Shown here in pieces: positions 25,601-37,865 of a DNA stretch of 64,000 nucleotides. The translations under genes were made by a program, and so were the position numbers. Below the pieces are notes generated by a model. That model had not been told where the DNA came from, did no database searches, and saw nothing but the letters and a program-made list of their open reading frames with translations. Position 1 is the first letter of the stretch. Each line of letters begins with the position of its first letter. The DNA comes from Tenebrio molitor (Eukaryota > Arthropoda > Insecta > Coleoptera > Tenebrionidae), in the NCBI RefSeq assembly GCF_963966145.1, contig NC_091050.1, positions 18,166,001 through 18,230,000 of the forward strand, in the 5' to 3' direction.

Positions 25601-26187
25601 CTGCGACACTTACATCTCAGCAATTATTCATCGACAACTCAACGTGGCAAAATGCGTCCAATTTCAGGTAAACTTCGTCCAATTTTAGGTAAACTTCGTC
25701 CAGCGAGAGATTGGGAGATTTTAAATTTTATTAAATTAATCCAACACTACAAAATCCATTAGAATACATTAATTAGAGCATAATTTCAAGGCAAAAATGT
25801 TACTGCTGGAATGATATATTTCAAATTTTACGTGCGTTAGGTACTACTTTCTCTACGTAGAATTTAGTCATTTTTATGTCAACCAATCTCTCGTTGGACA
25901 AACTATACCTACATAAATCTTGAACAGTTAAATTAAAAATTATTTTTCAATTTTTATTTAGGAATGATGCGAATCAATCTGAACCTTTTTTCTTGTTCCG
26001 AATTTCGTTTAACTACTACACACTTGTTGGAGTCGTGGTTACTATTATTGCTGGATTAATCGTCAGTTATCTGACGAATCAAAATGATCCTCCTGTGGAC
26101 AAGAAGCTAATAAGTCCTCTGGTTCATTTCTTACTGCCCCAAGAAAGAACATTAGAGATGGTGCAATTAAATGGGAATTCAATTTAG
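22668..26187 (+). CDS. SLC5 sodium:solute symporter, insect sodium-coupled monocarboxylate transporter type (8 exons)
   Basis: Exons 22668-22846, 22897-23174, 23223-23445, 23493-23633, 23684-23902, 23959-24226, 25519-25667 and 25962-26187 join to 1683 nt (560 codons plus TAG). Every intron is GT-AG and every junction keeps frame. SLC5 landmarks in order: a first membrane segment after SFFWYDY; PPEVYKYG (about residue 70); LPVFYNAEIYTVYSYLEKRF; CIFYTTIGGLKTVVWTDNLQ (about 170-190); FDPDPTKRNNFW; a segment reading ALSALSTSLNC, where the family usually has a TVSS-like sodium-site motif; and LYGGPTLGIFTLG. The length is normal for SMCTs and the protein should have 12-13 membrane helices. Family role: sodium-driven import of small organic anions or vitamins across the plasma membrane; the substrate cannot be read from sequence. 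The start was chosen at the ATG just before TVVSFFWYDY; the frame is open upstream to 22569. Intron 6 is enlarged by two mobile elements. A choline transporter is less likely because the VYKYG and GGLKTVVWTD blocks are SMCT-like. Confidence 0.92.
24252..24703. mobile_element. MITE in SLC5 intron 6, ends CAGGCTGTCCC / GGGACACCTG
   Basis: The ends are inverted repeats: the left CAGGCTGTCCCAAAAGTACC mirrors the right GGTACTTTTGGGACACCTG, and the match continues into CGCCTTTCCTTGAAGG. A TA lies at each side (24250-24251 and 24704-24705). TA duplication and CAGG ends are typical of Tc1/mariner-type nonautonomous elements. The interior has no convincing ORF. Its right-hand TA is also the left-hand TA of the neighbouring 782-bp element. 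Confidence 0.85.
24706..25487. mobile_element. 782-bp foldback MITE (copy 2) in SLC5 intron 6, ends CCGGGTGTCCC
   Basis: Two inverted arms of roughly 300 bp surround a centre of about 140 bp. The ends are CCGGGTGTCCC and GGGACACCCGG, flanked by TA (24704-24705, 25488-25489). It has the same length as the copy at 4187-4968 and differs at only a handful of positions by eye. The 60-codon ORF in the centre occurs in both copies but resembles no transposase and is probably chance. It lies on the transcribed strand of an intron, so the primary transcript could fold into a long hairpin. Confidence 0.9.
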
Positions 26188-26259
26188 TTTGTCATAATTA
26201 TGACAATTTTTACTTTAATTATGTTAATAACTAGATAAGTTCTTAGTTAACTATTAATT

Positions 26260-26265
26260 AATAAA
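26260..26265 (+). terminator. Putative polyadenylation signal of the SLC5 gene
   Basis: AATAAA lies about 75 bp after the stop codon at 26185-26187, in the AT-rich sequence that follows the last exon. It is the first canonical hexamer downstream on the + strand. The assignment rests on position and motif only. Confidence 0.5.
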
Positions 26266-27044
26266 TAGGGGTTGACAATTAGTAAAAAAATACTGAGTGC
26301 TTTTTATCACAGGAAACGGATAAACAATGTTAGCAACATGTTGGTGTTTTAGATCAAGACAATTTGTCTCTACGATTGTATAGTCGGGGTGTCGATCACT
26401 GTAACACAATTGATATTTTGGCGGCCGATTTAAAAGGGGTGCGTCCCTTGAAAGCGTGTGGCAAAACAAAGCCTTAGAGAAGTTAAGAAGAACATCAACA
26501 AACAATAAATACGACTTAAGTTAGTTGTAACAGTTATTCCTAGCTCTAGACGACACACCACACACATACAAAAAAAAATTAACGGCTGGGGTGAGACCAT
26601 TCCCGGGCTATTTTCAGCCGCAATTGTCTTAGCACTGATTAGACATCGTGATTTATCCCCCGACGTCGACGTAATTACAGGCTCGCATTCGTCAAACGTG
26701 AAATATTAATGTCATAAACGATACTATCTAGGCACGTTATACACGCGAGCTATTTTTAATAAGAGAGTAGAGTAGTGTAATTTTATTTTTAAACAACCCT
26801 CTCATCAATCGGAGTCATAAGTCATTCATCGCTGAGCGCTGAAAAACGGATCATCACGCAATTGTCCATGGTTGGAAAATGCGCAAACATCGAAGTTGTA
26901 AACGTGAAATGAGAATCTCGTAGTAAAATGAGTCACTGGAAAAAGTTAAGACATAGTTTTGAGCCACAAAAAAGGTTAAGATGTAATAACTATTTCAAAA
27001 CTAGTTCAAAAAGTGTAACTTTCAGTTGTAAGGTTGAAACGTAA

Positions 27045-27160
27045 TAGTAGATTATATCATTCAGAGCAGAAGGTCTTTTTGTGCTTCGCCCAGTTCCGAC
27101 CTCAACTTCGTCTCGGTCGGCACAATAAGATTCACTTCTACTGTTAATGATATAATGTAC
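27045..27160. repeat. Long palindrome
   Basis: ATTATATCATT pairs with AATGATATAAT and CCGACC with GGTCGG around a tcaacttcgtc centre. It lies 80 bp left of the 521-bp foldback element. Confidence 0.55.
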
Positions 27161-27241
27161 TTTTTTTGCATCTACTTGAAATTGTTTATTTTTTTATGCA
27201 AAGTAGTCATATGGACCATTGTCTAATTAAACTTTGCAATA

Positions 27242-27762
27242 CAGGGTGTTATTGAAAGTTGTACAGATATTTTAACCACGAGCTACTGGCTTCATGTAGA
27301 ACTCGGAAAAAATATTTAAAAAATTCTATGTCAAAAAATAAAATGACATTTAATTTTTGAGCCACATTTTTTTTTAATTGCTTTTAGTCTTCTACGTTGT
27401 CAAACAACCTCATAGGTAAAATTTCGGCACATTTTAAAAATACACCCTGTATATCATATTTTATAAAACGTACACCAATGCGGTTTCCTTGCTTTAAAGC
27501 ATATTTCCTATAGGTTACTTCGCATTGGCGTACATTTTATAAAATATGATATACTTACAAGGTGTATTTATAAAATGTGCCGAAATTTTACCTACGAGGT
27601 TGTAGGACAACGTAGGAAACTAAAAGGAATTTAAAAAAATTGTAGCTCAAAAGATAAATGTCATTTAATTTTCTGACATAGAATTTGTAAATATTTTAAA
27701 TAATATACATGAAGCCAGTAGCTCGTGGTTAAAATATCTGTACAACTTTCAATAACACCCTG
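27242..27762. mobile_element. 521-bp foldback MITE, ends CAGGGTGTTATTGAAAG
   Basis: Arms 27242-27482 and 27521-27762 are inverted almost end to end, leaving a loop of about 40 bp. TA flanks both sides. The interior repeats a CACCCTGTA end motif inside each arm, suggesting one element was built on another. Confidence 0.88.
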
Positions 27763-30128
27763 TATAAAGATTTTAAAAATATTTGAATATTTAAATAGAA
27801 GACATCAATATACATTCTACAGATGTAACATTCTGCACAAAGGAGAATTACTCATTAGGTTGGTTTTACACGCTTTCCTATGAGACAATTATCTACCTCT
27901 GCTATTAAAATACTTAATTATTCCAAATTAAGTATAATTTAATAATAAACTGACAAGAACTAAATTATGGAGCACACAATAGGGATAAAAATATCAAATA
28001 AATAACAATCTTCTCACATTCTATTATATTAACACCTCATTCCATATAATATTTAGGTTTAAAGTATCTATTTTATACAGACTCAAAGTGTCACTTTACC
28101 ACACTTGAGATAAAATAGGTCATTACACATTCACAAGAATATTATAAAATTCAACATTTTGATTACTTTGTAGATAAATAAAGATTTAGAAGTTATTTTT
28201 GATTTCTAAATATGTATGCACTTTATTTGCTAGAAGAAATTCTATAAAAACGATATTTGCTTAGAGTTTTCAATTTTGCAAAATGTTAAAACCTGTTCAC
28301 GTGTTTGCCTTTTAGAGACAAAACGGGAACTTTATCGAGATAATCAGTTCACTTCTTCAGATCACGCATTCAATTGAAACGAATTTTGAAATTCATAGCA
28401 GCTCTCCGGATTATTAGCCGGAGGTTTCCGGTTATTCGAAAGTTGCACAAAGCCGCCGCTTGCGGATTCTCTGCATTCGGTATTGATTATTATCGGTCGG
28501 ATAATGCGTCTAAGAAACACTCACTTAGTTAATTTCATCGAGATGCGTCTTGATGAAGCGAATATCTTAGGTACTGCTGAGAGCGCACTTCATATCGGTC
28601 TTCAGGGCTCGCGTTCTCGCTGAAATTCACTCCGTCTCGCTTCCCGGCTTTAATTACAAACGAGGAGTTGGATTTCGATCAACGAAATAGCTTCAGTAAG
28701 ATTCCTCACTTAATTTTATTTAATTTGTTGTAACTTTATATAAAGCGCAGAAATTGTACGGCAACATTTCAAAGGCTGGGCCCAATTCCGACAGCATTAA
28801 AAGGGTGTTTGTCACAACTAATTTTTAGCAATTTCCTCTTCCAAATACCAGAATGTTTTATAACGCAGAGAATAGAACTCAATAAAAATTTTATCACAGG
28901 ATAAGTCTCAAGATGAGAAAGAAGTTGGTCAAAAAAATCCAACCATTTTTATTTTTATGGAATGATCTCTCAACAATTTTTTTTAAAACGAAAAATGATC
29001 TCAGAGAAAATGTTCTGAACTTGGTGCCACCCAAACGCTTGAAGACCACTTTAAAAATACCTTTTCGCACCAATCGCAAAAAGAATTTAAGTGTCACTTT
29101 TCTCTCAGGCGTCACCTGAAACATGCCCGCATCAAATGAATCTTAATTGGATCGATTTGAAATTGTAATTCGTTAAAACAAATTTAAATGCTTTCGTACA
29201 CGTCAAAATATTTTGACGTTACGTAATTACGCGAGCGAACAGATGCGCCGCTCCATTTCATCGAGTGGCGGCGGACGTTCTCCAACTTTATTATTAAAAT
29301 GTGAATTCCACGCATCTCTTATTGTCAAGGTTCATAAGTCGGTATTATTTACTCGATCGCATAATAAATTATTTATTGCTTAATTAGCACGCTTACGTGC
29401 ATGGCGGAAGCCTTTGAGACGCCTAAAGTGGACAACGCCGATACACCATTTAGCTAAAATTTTCGTCGTTTGGTATCGAAGAAAAAAGATAAAAGCGATG
29501 CCGCCAATACGTCCGTCTTGTGCCAATGGCCGCTACAAAAACGACCACAATACAGACGCTGCAAAGGTTAGGTTTAAAAAAATTATTCTTGTATCGAAAA
29601 TATACTAATAAGAATTAAAAAAAGGAATTCAAATTTTCTACGAAATTAGAAAGTCGGAAATATGTACTTGTCCAAAATTTATTTTGATAGTAAATATGAT
29701 AACAAGTGTTACTACATTACATTAAGAAATTAAAACTACGTCACAAAAATTAGAACTGCAGTTGTAATCGCATTGTCAAAAATGTAAACAGGCAACACCA
29801 TATTCCATATTACATTATTATCGCACTTGTGCTTACACAAACTCATTTACCGCTCGTTGTGCAAACTTCACATCCGAGCAATAATAGTGTAATATCTATA
29901 TCTCACTTGTTGCGTAAATAACTGTTGCCATTGTAATTTTTTAGATTATCTATTTGATTGTTCAACAAAAGTAGAATTAAATTGTTAAGGCATCTACAAA
30001 AAATTAATTTCAGGTCTCTACTTTTTTACTACTGTTTTTAACAGGACATTTTTCACTAAAACAATAAGTTTCACATATGTATTTGGTTAGAAGCTTTAGT
30101 TGTGTTTCTAGTCATACCTACTAAAGTA
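27763..30128. other. Intergenic DNA, no gene seen
   Basis: A slightly GC-richer block lies at 28400-28700, and an inverted-repeat stretch at about 29786-29940 resembles the palindromes described elsewhere. ORFs at 28894-29124 are open on both strands and look like chance. Confidence 0.35.
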
Positions 30129-30320
30129 TCGGGTGTTCATTTAATTAAATTTCTCCTCAAGGTTGGCGTTGAAGAGTCGATTGTGAACGCACCACTGGTC
30201 AGTCACAACGCAAAAAGTGAGGTTAGATTTAAACAGCAGATCCGTGATTTGCAATCCGTGGTGCGTTCACAATCGACTCTTCAACGCCAACTTTAAGAAA
30301 AAATTTAAATGAACACCCGA
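30129..30320. mobile_element. 192-bp MITE, ends TCGGGTGTTCATTTAA
   Basis: The ends TCGGGTGTTCATTTAA and TTAAATGAACACCCGA are inverted, TA flanked. The arms share GTTGGCGTTGAAGAGTCGAT and TTGTGAACGCACCACTG. A shorter relative is at 46797-46922. Confidence 0.85.
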
Positions 30321-30689
30321 TATGTTAATTTTGTTATAGTTCTTTACACAACGAGCATGGAATGTGACATATTTCGCACGAGTCACTAGTTGAGTGCGGC
30401 AATCACACGAGTGCCCAAATTAAATATTTTTTAATATTCGAAATGTCATACCACTAAATATAGTAGGTACCGATTTACTAAAATTTTATTATGTAAAGTC
30501 GTTTCGAGTGGTGTGAAAATGTCCATCAGTTTTATCAACCATTTGTAACATTCCTCACAACGATGTGACCACAAATTGTAAAACAATTCTAAACACATCC
30601 TATTAATAGATTAAAAAAAAATTGTTGCAATTTTGTTATCAGAATCTATTATTGGTACATTTATCAACCACCGTATCAGAGATTCTTAA

Positions 30690-31140
30690 AATTGAATTGA
30701 AAACCTGCCAACAGCCACAAAATCGCTGTCATTAATTCCGCCGACTCAATTACAAGCTCGACGGTCAAAAATCACCTCAACGTACCTCTTCACAGACCAA
30801 CTCTCCGCCTATTTGTCGACAAGATCCTAATGAGAAAATTATCACCAAGAAAGCTCGAGAGCGTCGTAGACCGGGGTTACGACCTCTCCTGCGGTTCTTA
30901 TTAATGTCCTCTCAATCCGCACATCATCGGCAATAAGTAACGTCCAGCTAATTGAACCGTCTTTCTGATGGGCCGGTGATTTGTTTTGGAGGTCGACAAC
31001 GAGTCGTGATGGTGAAGGACAGGACAGTACCGTCAGTTGACGCGTCAAGTAGCGTGAGACAAGAATTCTTTGGTTAAACGGCACCGCTGTCGAGGTATCG
31101 GCACGCAACAACAGACAAAACCGGCCCGGTCCTTGCGTTA
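30690..31140. other. GC-richer non-coding island in the gene desert
   Basis: Non-repetitive; includes TCATTAATTCCGCC and CAGCTAATTGAACC homeodomain-like cores and an 89-codon - strand ORF without recognisable features. Could be a distal vg element. Confidence 0.25.
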
Positions 31141-33127
31141 TCTATTCATTCTTAATCATCATTTATTATTCTTGTAATCATTTCTTTTCGTTTAAAAAAT
31201 GAGCCGCAACAAGACATCTGCCTCATCGACGACATGTGTCACTGTAACGCGCGCCGGTGGAATTATCAAAGACTCACGCTCTGCGATGATGGTCCTTCTC
31301 TCTGCTGTGCCGAAACTGACTGTAATACTCAATGTTTCTTTGTAGTTCAACATACAGATGTGTCATTTTTATAGAATTTTAAGTAGGTTAATGTACCTTC
31401 ATTGCAAAAGGAAAAATCACATAAATGTGCTGCAAGAAGTGCCAGAAACTAAAAACTGATAACATTTACAAGAATAAAAAAATGTGGATTTGTGGATATT
31501 AATATCAATTACGGTATCAGAAATATAATAAAGAAGGAAGAATACAGAAAAAACTAGATAACTACCAGATGTCAAAAACAGAAAGATAGAAAAACCAAAA
31601 TTTAAAATACTTTAATAGAAGGAGAAATAGTTTAAGTTAATAAAAAAATCTAGAATTTTTTGTTCGTTTTCGTTTAGTAGATAAGAAGAATAAATTTAAG
31701 CGTACTGATGTAAATGATAAATTAAGTTAAAGAATTGAAGAAATATTTGTTGTAGACTGGAGAACAAATTGCTCTTGGAAAAATAAACCACATTAATCAA
31801 AATATCAAAAGAACAGATTTAGAAGATTTGACAAAAGAGAAAATGTATCTAGTTTGTCCTTGTTAGTTGATCTACTAAATTTAAAATATAAGGTACAATC
31901 AATCCATTTGCTAATTACAGTCTCATGAGGATAGTCCAAATCAAGAAATCGACATAACCTGCCCTGCTTTTGACATTTGACAACAGTGCATGATGCTACC
32001 AATGCTACCAATGAAAATTCACCTATGTTGGCGACTTGAGACAGTTGTTATTACAAATTTCAATTTTTGAGATTTTGATTTGTGTTCTTCTTGCTGCCTT
32101 GGTTTTTCTCTGCAAATTTATTCCACCGTTTTCTGCTTTAATTCTGCGTTTGGTTCATCCCACAGTGCCAGATCTGCTTACCAAAAATGGCACACTTGGC
32201 ACTCTGATTCGATACACTTGAAGGGTAGGTTTTCGTTGGATGGAAATTTCAAGCAAAATTAAAAAAAATATCACAAATGTGGTTAAAACCTAACCTAAAA
32301 ATTTGACGTTGCTAATGTAGAAACGTACAACTCGCGTCTTGCCCTAATCGCACATGCCAAAGCGAGATGCATAGTGAGACGGGCTTAATAAAATAGGTAC
32401 AAGAGTTCAATAGCTTGTTTTACATTATGTTGAAAAGAGATAGCCATATTACAGTTGTTTTTCTTATTAATTCATCCATCGGACTATAATTAAAAAATGG
32501 ACTTTATATTTATTTCCCATTTTGTGAAACTTTGAAAATCATTTTATGAAAATATAAAAATTAAATAAAAATATAAATTTTGAAGCTATGAATAGGTTTG
32601 AATCTGTCAAGGCATTTTTGACAGCTTCACCTTTCTATATTTTTCCATACTTTACATTTTGGTCTCTAATAAGATGATCAATCACTGCTGGACTAGCTGA
32701 AGATTCTTCCAAAATTAATGCGTTTTTAACACTTTTTTTATATATGTAGTTAAAAAAATCTGTATTGGTTAAAATTGCAAATGGACTTGCTTTGCGACGT
32801 TCCTATAAATGACAGCTGATGAGAGTTTTTATAAATACTAGATTTATCAAATTCATATTTGATTCGCCAGCTTTGCAAGATATAATAATAATATAAGGCA
32901 CTCGAACAGAAAGCACATCTATTCTTTTTCTTTTAGGCAATCTTTTATTACAAACAACTAGAATTCAATTAGAACTTAATTTACGTCCTAATATATCTTC
33001 CTTAAATATCTTAAATATCATTTTTCTCAGTTTAATTTATTTTACCACACTAGAGCACTAGTACCGTAAAGTCATGTCAATGCGCTATTCAAATGAATAT
33101 CATAAAGTTTGAGATTATGTATTCATA
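31141..33127. other. AT-rich intergenic DNA, no gene seen
   Basis: ORFs of 60-68 codons at 31805-32262 match nothing recognised. No repeats with clear ends were found. Confidence 0.35.
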
Positions 33128-33265
33128 GTAGAATAGTATATTACATTACGAGAGTTGTAAAGAGCATATTACGTACAAGTGGATGAATTGCATACGAGCG
33201 ACGAAGGAGAGAGTAATGTAAATCCACGTGTACGTAATCTCGTTACTACTCGAGTAATGTACCTA
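33128..33265. repeat. Long palindrome with cgagcgacgaaggag centre
   Basis: ATTACGTACAAGTGGAT pairs with ATCCACGTGTACGTAAT, and the outer TACATTACGAG with CTCGAGTAATGTA. The centre reads CGAGCGACGAAGGAGAGAG. Confidence 0.65.
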
Positions 33266-33579
33266 CTATACTTTTTCAACTACTTGTACTTGGTTATCAA
33301 CGGTCATAGGTGCTGCCATCATAATTTCGCTAAATCGTAAAATTCCCTAACAAGTAGTGGGCGGAGTTAATTTACTGTACACGTGCGTAAGGAAGCGTTT
33401 ACCAGGGGGGTTGTTGCTGCGATTTTCGCTATTTACACTAGCGGTCGCAGAAATAATATTTAATACATATTTAAATATTGTTATGATATTAATAGGTGTA
33501 ACCAGTAATGATATTTCTTCTGCTTGTCGTTCCTATCAAAATGACTTAGCCAAGCCCAGACCAATATTGTCCGTACTAA

Positions 33580-34020
33580 CCTAATTCCGGGCGCGTCTAA
33601 CTTACGTAAAGAATCCATCATTTCGATAATGGTAATTGGAGCAATTTGCTACGTTGACACTTTGTCTCGTTTAAATCCTCGCCGGCATTCGATGATATTT
33701 CTCCGGCATTTTTGGCTATGGCCACGCACACAAGGATCGCGAAGAATGCCACAGCGACCGGCTGATTGTTAGAAAGAATAATAAAAACGTACGTCTGGAC
33801 TAACACCAGCCTAGCAGGACTTATCTTCACTCCAATCGGTTTCTCTCTGTTGAAATTTACCGACATCTCGAGGAATGTTTGTAAATTGGTTCTTACATGC
33901 CGCTATACAACTCTTACCGATATTTATTGGCCGCGAGATCGATTTCTATTGTCTTTTGGGCACTGGTTGCTCTCTTTACGTAATAATGGAAATCGTTATG
34001 GTAATTTATTACCGAATTGA
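33580..34020. other. GC-richer non-coding island in the gene desert
   Basis: This non-repetitive sequence has unrelated ORFs open on both strands (82 and 84 codons). A second block of the same texture follows at 34560-34870. Neither shows a domain; conserved non-coding DNA is the simplest reading. Confidence 0.25.
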
Positions 34021-34870
34021 TTTGTAATTGTTGCATTCGAGTGGCCTCTGCAAAAAACCAAAGGGCACTCCATGCAAATTCATGCGAACTATTTTTTTAC
34101 AACGACATCATCTATTTATTAACAAGAAACTATCGAACTGAATCCAGGCGATTACTCTGAATTGGGACATTTTTTAACAAAACAAGGGTTTTCTACAAGA
34201 ATTATAGACACACCAGTATCATCTTTCAACTTGTCGACAAGTTTTAAGACATTCTCTGGGGAATAGAGCAGGTAGTAAGATTTTTGTTGAGTGCGACCCA
34301 AAATTAAAAAATTAGAATCATTTACACAACTATCATTTCATTACATAAAAACATCCTACGTAGGACGTGCATACAAATCTGATGGGTGCCACAGGTGCCC
34401 ATCGGTACAAATCTCCACGTTACGTTTAATTTATGACCATGTTTTGATGTCCCATAATCCATCCCTCGCTACTGTGGAACCCCCATAAGAAAGCAAGCGG
34501 CATTAGCAAACCATAACTGTCACATAAAATTAAAACCACCACTGTTTTATCTTTGCAATATTTTGCGACGACGTCGTTATAGTTTGGAGGGTGTTCTGAC
34601 AAATCGATGTCGCCTTAAATTGCCGTTTTTCCCATAAACTAATGACTTCACATATGGTTTCACGTGTTAATTAGGTCTTGTACGGTCCCCGATCCATCCT
34701 GTCCGTATTGGTTTCTTACCTTAGCGGTGCCACCATATGGTTAGCACTTGAACGAGAAGGGCGTTCACTTTGCGCATTAATCAAATCTCGGGACCAACAG
34801 GATATCAAAGGGCCCTTTCTTCGCGATGATGGATGGAGGATATTACCGATACACGAGTAAAGTGTCTTGT

Positions 34871-36570
34871 GATGGTGTGGGTGCTTTTTGTAGCTTGGGA
34901 TTGGTGGCGGAACGTGGCTTCCACTAATCTATCCAAGAATGTTAAACACTCGAAAGGAATGATTCCACTCAACCCTAATTAATACAAATGCTATAATTTT
35001 TATTTGCATAAGCAAAAAAGCTGCTTTATTTTTATTGATTTGGTCAAGAATGACGGAATTTATGATGACTTTTGATAATAACACAAGGTTAAAAAATAAA
35101 AAAGACTAGAAAAAATAGTATTGCATGAGTGACATGTTCAAAAATGTAAGAGAACTCTTTGTGAAAAGTTTCTACGTGCACCACATTCTTTTTATCTATT
35201 TTAAAATGCAAGTTACATCAGTTGGTGTTCCATCAGCTGCTGGGGAAAAATTCGTGAAATTCGAATGGAAACGAAAGTATTTCCTTTCCTCGATCGGTAA
35301 ACTGGCACCGTTTATTAGGTCTAATTAAAACGGTTCCATCAAAAGGAAAAAATGCGAGAAAGGAGTCTTGAAATTGTTCAGATTAGAAACGTATCAAAAC
35401 AGTTGTGTGTTGTTGAGACTGGTCGAAATTGAATTCGTTCCGACGAAACGAGATCGCGAAACAGATACGTTTGTTGATATGTAAAGTAACACCCTTTTTG
35501 TTTTGTTTGCGATGGGCCGCCAGATAAAAATATACAAACAAAACGCATTCTTTTGTATAGTCACGTCTCTAAGTAAAGTTATAAAGAGCTAAAAATAACG
35601 AAAAAGCTTCGTAAAAAGCAAACCGCATGCAATACCATCAATTATAGTGATTTAACACCCAAATTGATACACTTTTACTTAAACACTCCGAGTATTTATT
35701 GCCTGACAAAATATAAATGACGACGAAATATGCGAAATGCTGTCTGTTTTGCATGTACTTACACGTGCAGCGACGTTAAATGCCTACATATCACTTTTCG
35801 GGACGTAGTTTTTAGATGAATGATGCGAAATTTTTCTGATTTTTAGCTGTTGACAACGAGACGGGATCTGTCTGAACCGCAGGGTTGGATTCTACTTTTT
35901 TTACTACAAGAATAATATTTTACAGTTCTAGTCAAATTCTATTCAATTTTTTTCTGAAAACAGTATTACATCTTTTTTATTCGACCAAAATCTCGTTGCC
36001 TGTTGTACAAAACAAATATGTATCTAAATGAAGCACCACAACAACAAATAAATTGCAATTAAAAAAATCATTCCCTTTTAATTTTTTCACGTTTGAAACA
36101 AAAATATTGACCCTGGTAAGAGAGACTCCAAGATGACCAAAATAAATTTTTCTGTAGTTCACGTAACCAAGTTATAAAATTTTCAATTTCACCAATCTCA
36201 TCAGGTATTACCTACTAGAAAATCGGACATGTTATATAAATACATAATTACATATATTATTGATATCGCAACAATCAGCGAAAAGTTTAGTTGGAATTTT
36301 GTATTTTGAATCCCGACAACGCAAAATTGTGGTCATCCTACCTTGATGGTGCTCATCTCTGATTGGTCAAATTTAGGATGTCTTTCCTGTATCCTAATAA
36401 AAATATTTTTCGACAAACACTATCCCAATTATAATATCCTCACAATTGTCGAGGTTTTTTGCAAAGAGTGAGAAAACCATCAAGCGAGGCATAACAAACC
36501 TTTCTTCAAGATGGGTACTGCTTTTGCTAGCTGCAAATAGACGAGCGGATAACCACTAAAATCGTTCACC
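34871..36570. other. AT-rich intergenic DNA, no gene seen
   Basis: Short ORFs only (67 codons at 35125, 61 codons at 35977 on the - strand), none recognisable. Confidence 0.35.
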
Positions 36571-37328
36571 AACCCAATCTTCGCGTAGAACTAAATGAGT
36601 GATACCTCAAAATGTTCGTCTTGAAGTGCTTAATATATATCCAAAGTTACGACATCGGCCATTGGTCCTGACAAAAGTTATTGGTAGTAAACGAAAAAAA
36701 ATATTTTTTTTTTCTAAAAAGTTTAATTAATTACCTACCTCGCTCTCGCTACAGTTATTGAGATGTTTTTAACACTATTATTTAGTATAGAATGTCTACT
36801 TTCCAACGATATACAAAAATGTATGTTAATTCAATTCTAACCGACTCTAATTAATTATAATAAATACAGGGAGTATGTCGCATAAAATCGATTCAGTTAA
36901 AGTGCATCGTTTTTGTTTAATAACTTTTTTATAAGATCGAAATCTGCAAATCGGTACACGTGACAAGAAGCAGAATTTTATAAGGAATATTTCATTCGCT
37001 TATGTTATCTACTTATTTTGATAAATAAAGACAGGGGAGCGAAAAAACGGAAGCAACTACACTGGACTCCGCATGTATACCCCTCACCGCACTACCCGCG
37101 TTGAAGCCCACATTGTTTAGGAATTACTTGTAGGGCGTGGATTCTTTTATTATTCTTTTGAAAAGACATTTTATTTTTCAATTTTAGCATTTGATGAAAC
37201 TTGTAATATACCTATAGTTTTTTTTTTGTTTAGTTTGTGCAACATCCATTTAAAAATCAGCACCGTCTTCATCACCACTTTCATCGGACACACTTTGGTT
37301 GCAAATATTCTGACATAATTGGGAACAT

Positions 37329-37570
37329 TTATTTACATGCTGAAGAACAGTAAATGCCTTCTTTGACACACAGACATTTTGAAGAATCGCATTTTTTTTC
37401 AGTGCAGGGCAAATCTAGGAGTTCTCTCAAACCATAGGGAAATGGTGCTTGAGTCGCAATAATCGGTGAAAGTATTCCGTTTTTAATGTCCCATCCATAT
37501 TGAAAAACATCTAATTTGTCGACCATAAAAACGTGACTGTTGATCCATAGGTAACACTGGTAATAAGATC
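37329..37570 (-). pseudogene. Transposon-derived Cys-rich (CXC-like) C-terminal ORF fragment
   Basis: On the - strand the frame reads SYYQCYLWINSHVF, then LDVFQYGWDIKNGILSP and a tail with CTEKKCDSSKCLCVKEGIYC, followed by SSACK and a stop. The YQCxxW, YGW and KCxCVKxGxxC order is typical of the C-terminal tail of multicopy transposon-linked proteins in insects (family recognised from memory, without a formal name). The spaced cysteines suggest a zinc-binding CXC-like fold. A possible acceptor (tttttatgtag) precedes the segment. The rest of the protein is missing from this element. Confidence 0.5.
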
Positions 37571-37865
37571 TACATAAAAAAATATAAATTGTAAGAATAC
37601 TTTAGAAAATCTAATAGAGAATTCAACGCACGTGTCAAGAACCAATGAACGTTAAGAACTGGACTGAATAACAGCCAATTACGAGCGAGCTTTTTTGATT
37701 ATTCTGTAGGTACAAAATAAATAGGCGATTATTCTGCATCTAACTCTTCAATTGTCACCGAATCAACAAATTCGCTTTTGACAGTTTAAATTTGTCATTA
37801 TAAAAATTGCAAAAATGGAAGCAAATAGATGGTACTGCTAATACGTAATGTTATAAATACCTATA

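Noticed and set aside
22668..26187. High-affinity choline transporter (SLC5A7) identity
   Set aside because: The conserved blocks, especially VYKYG and GGLKTVVWTDNLQ, fit the SMCT branch better.
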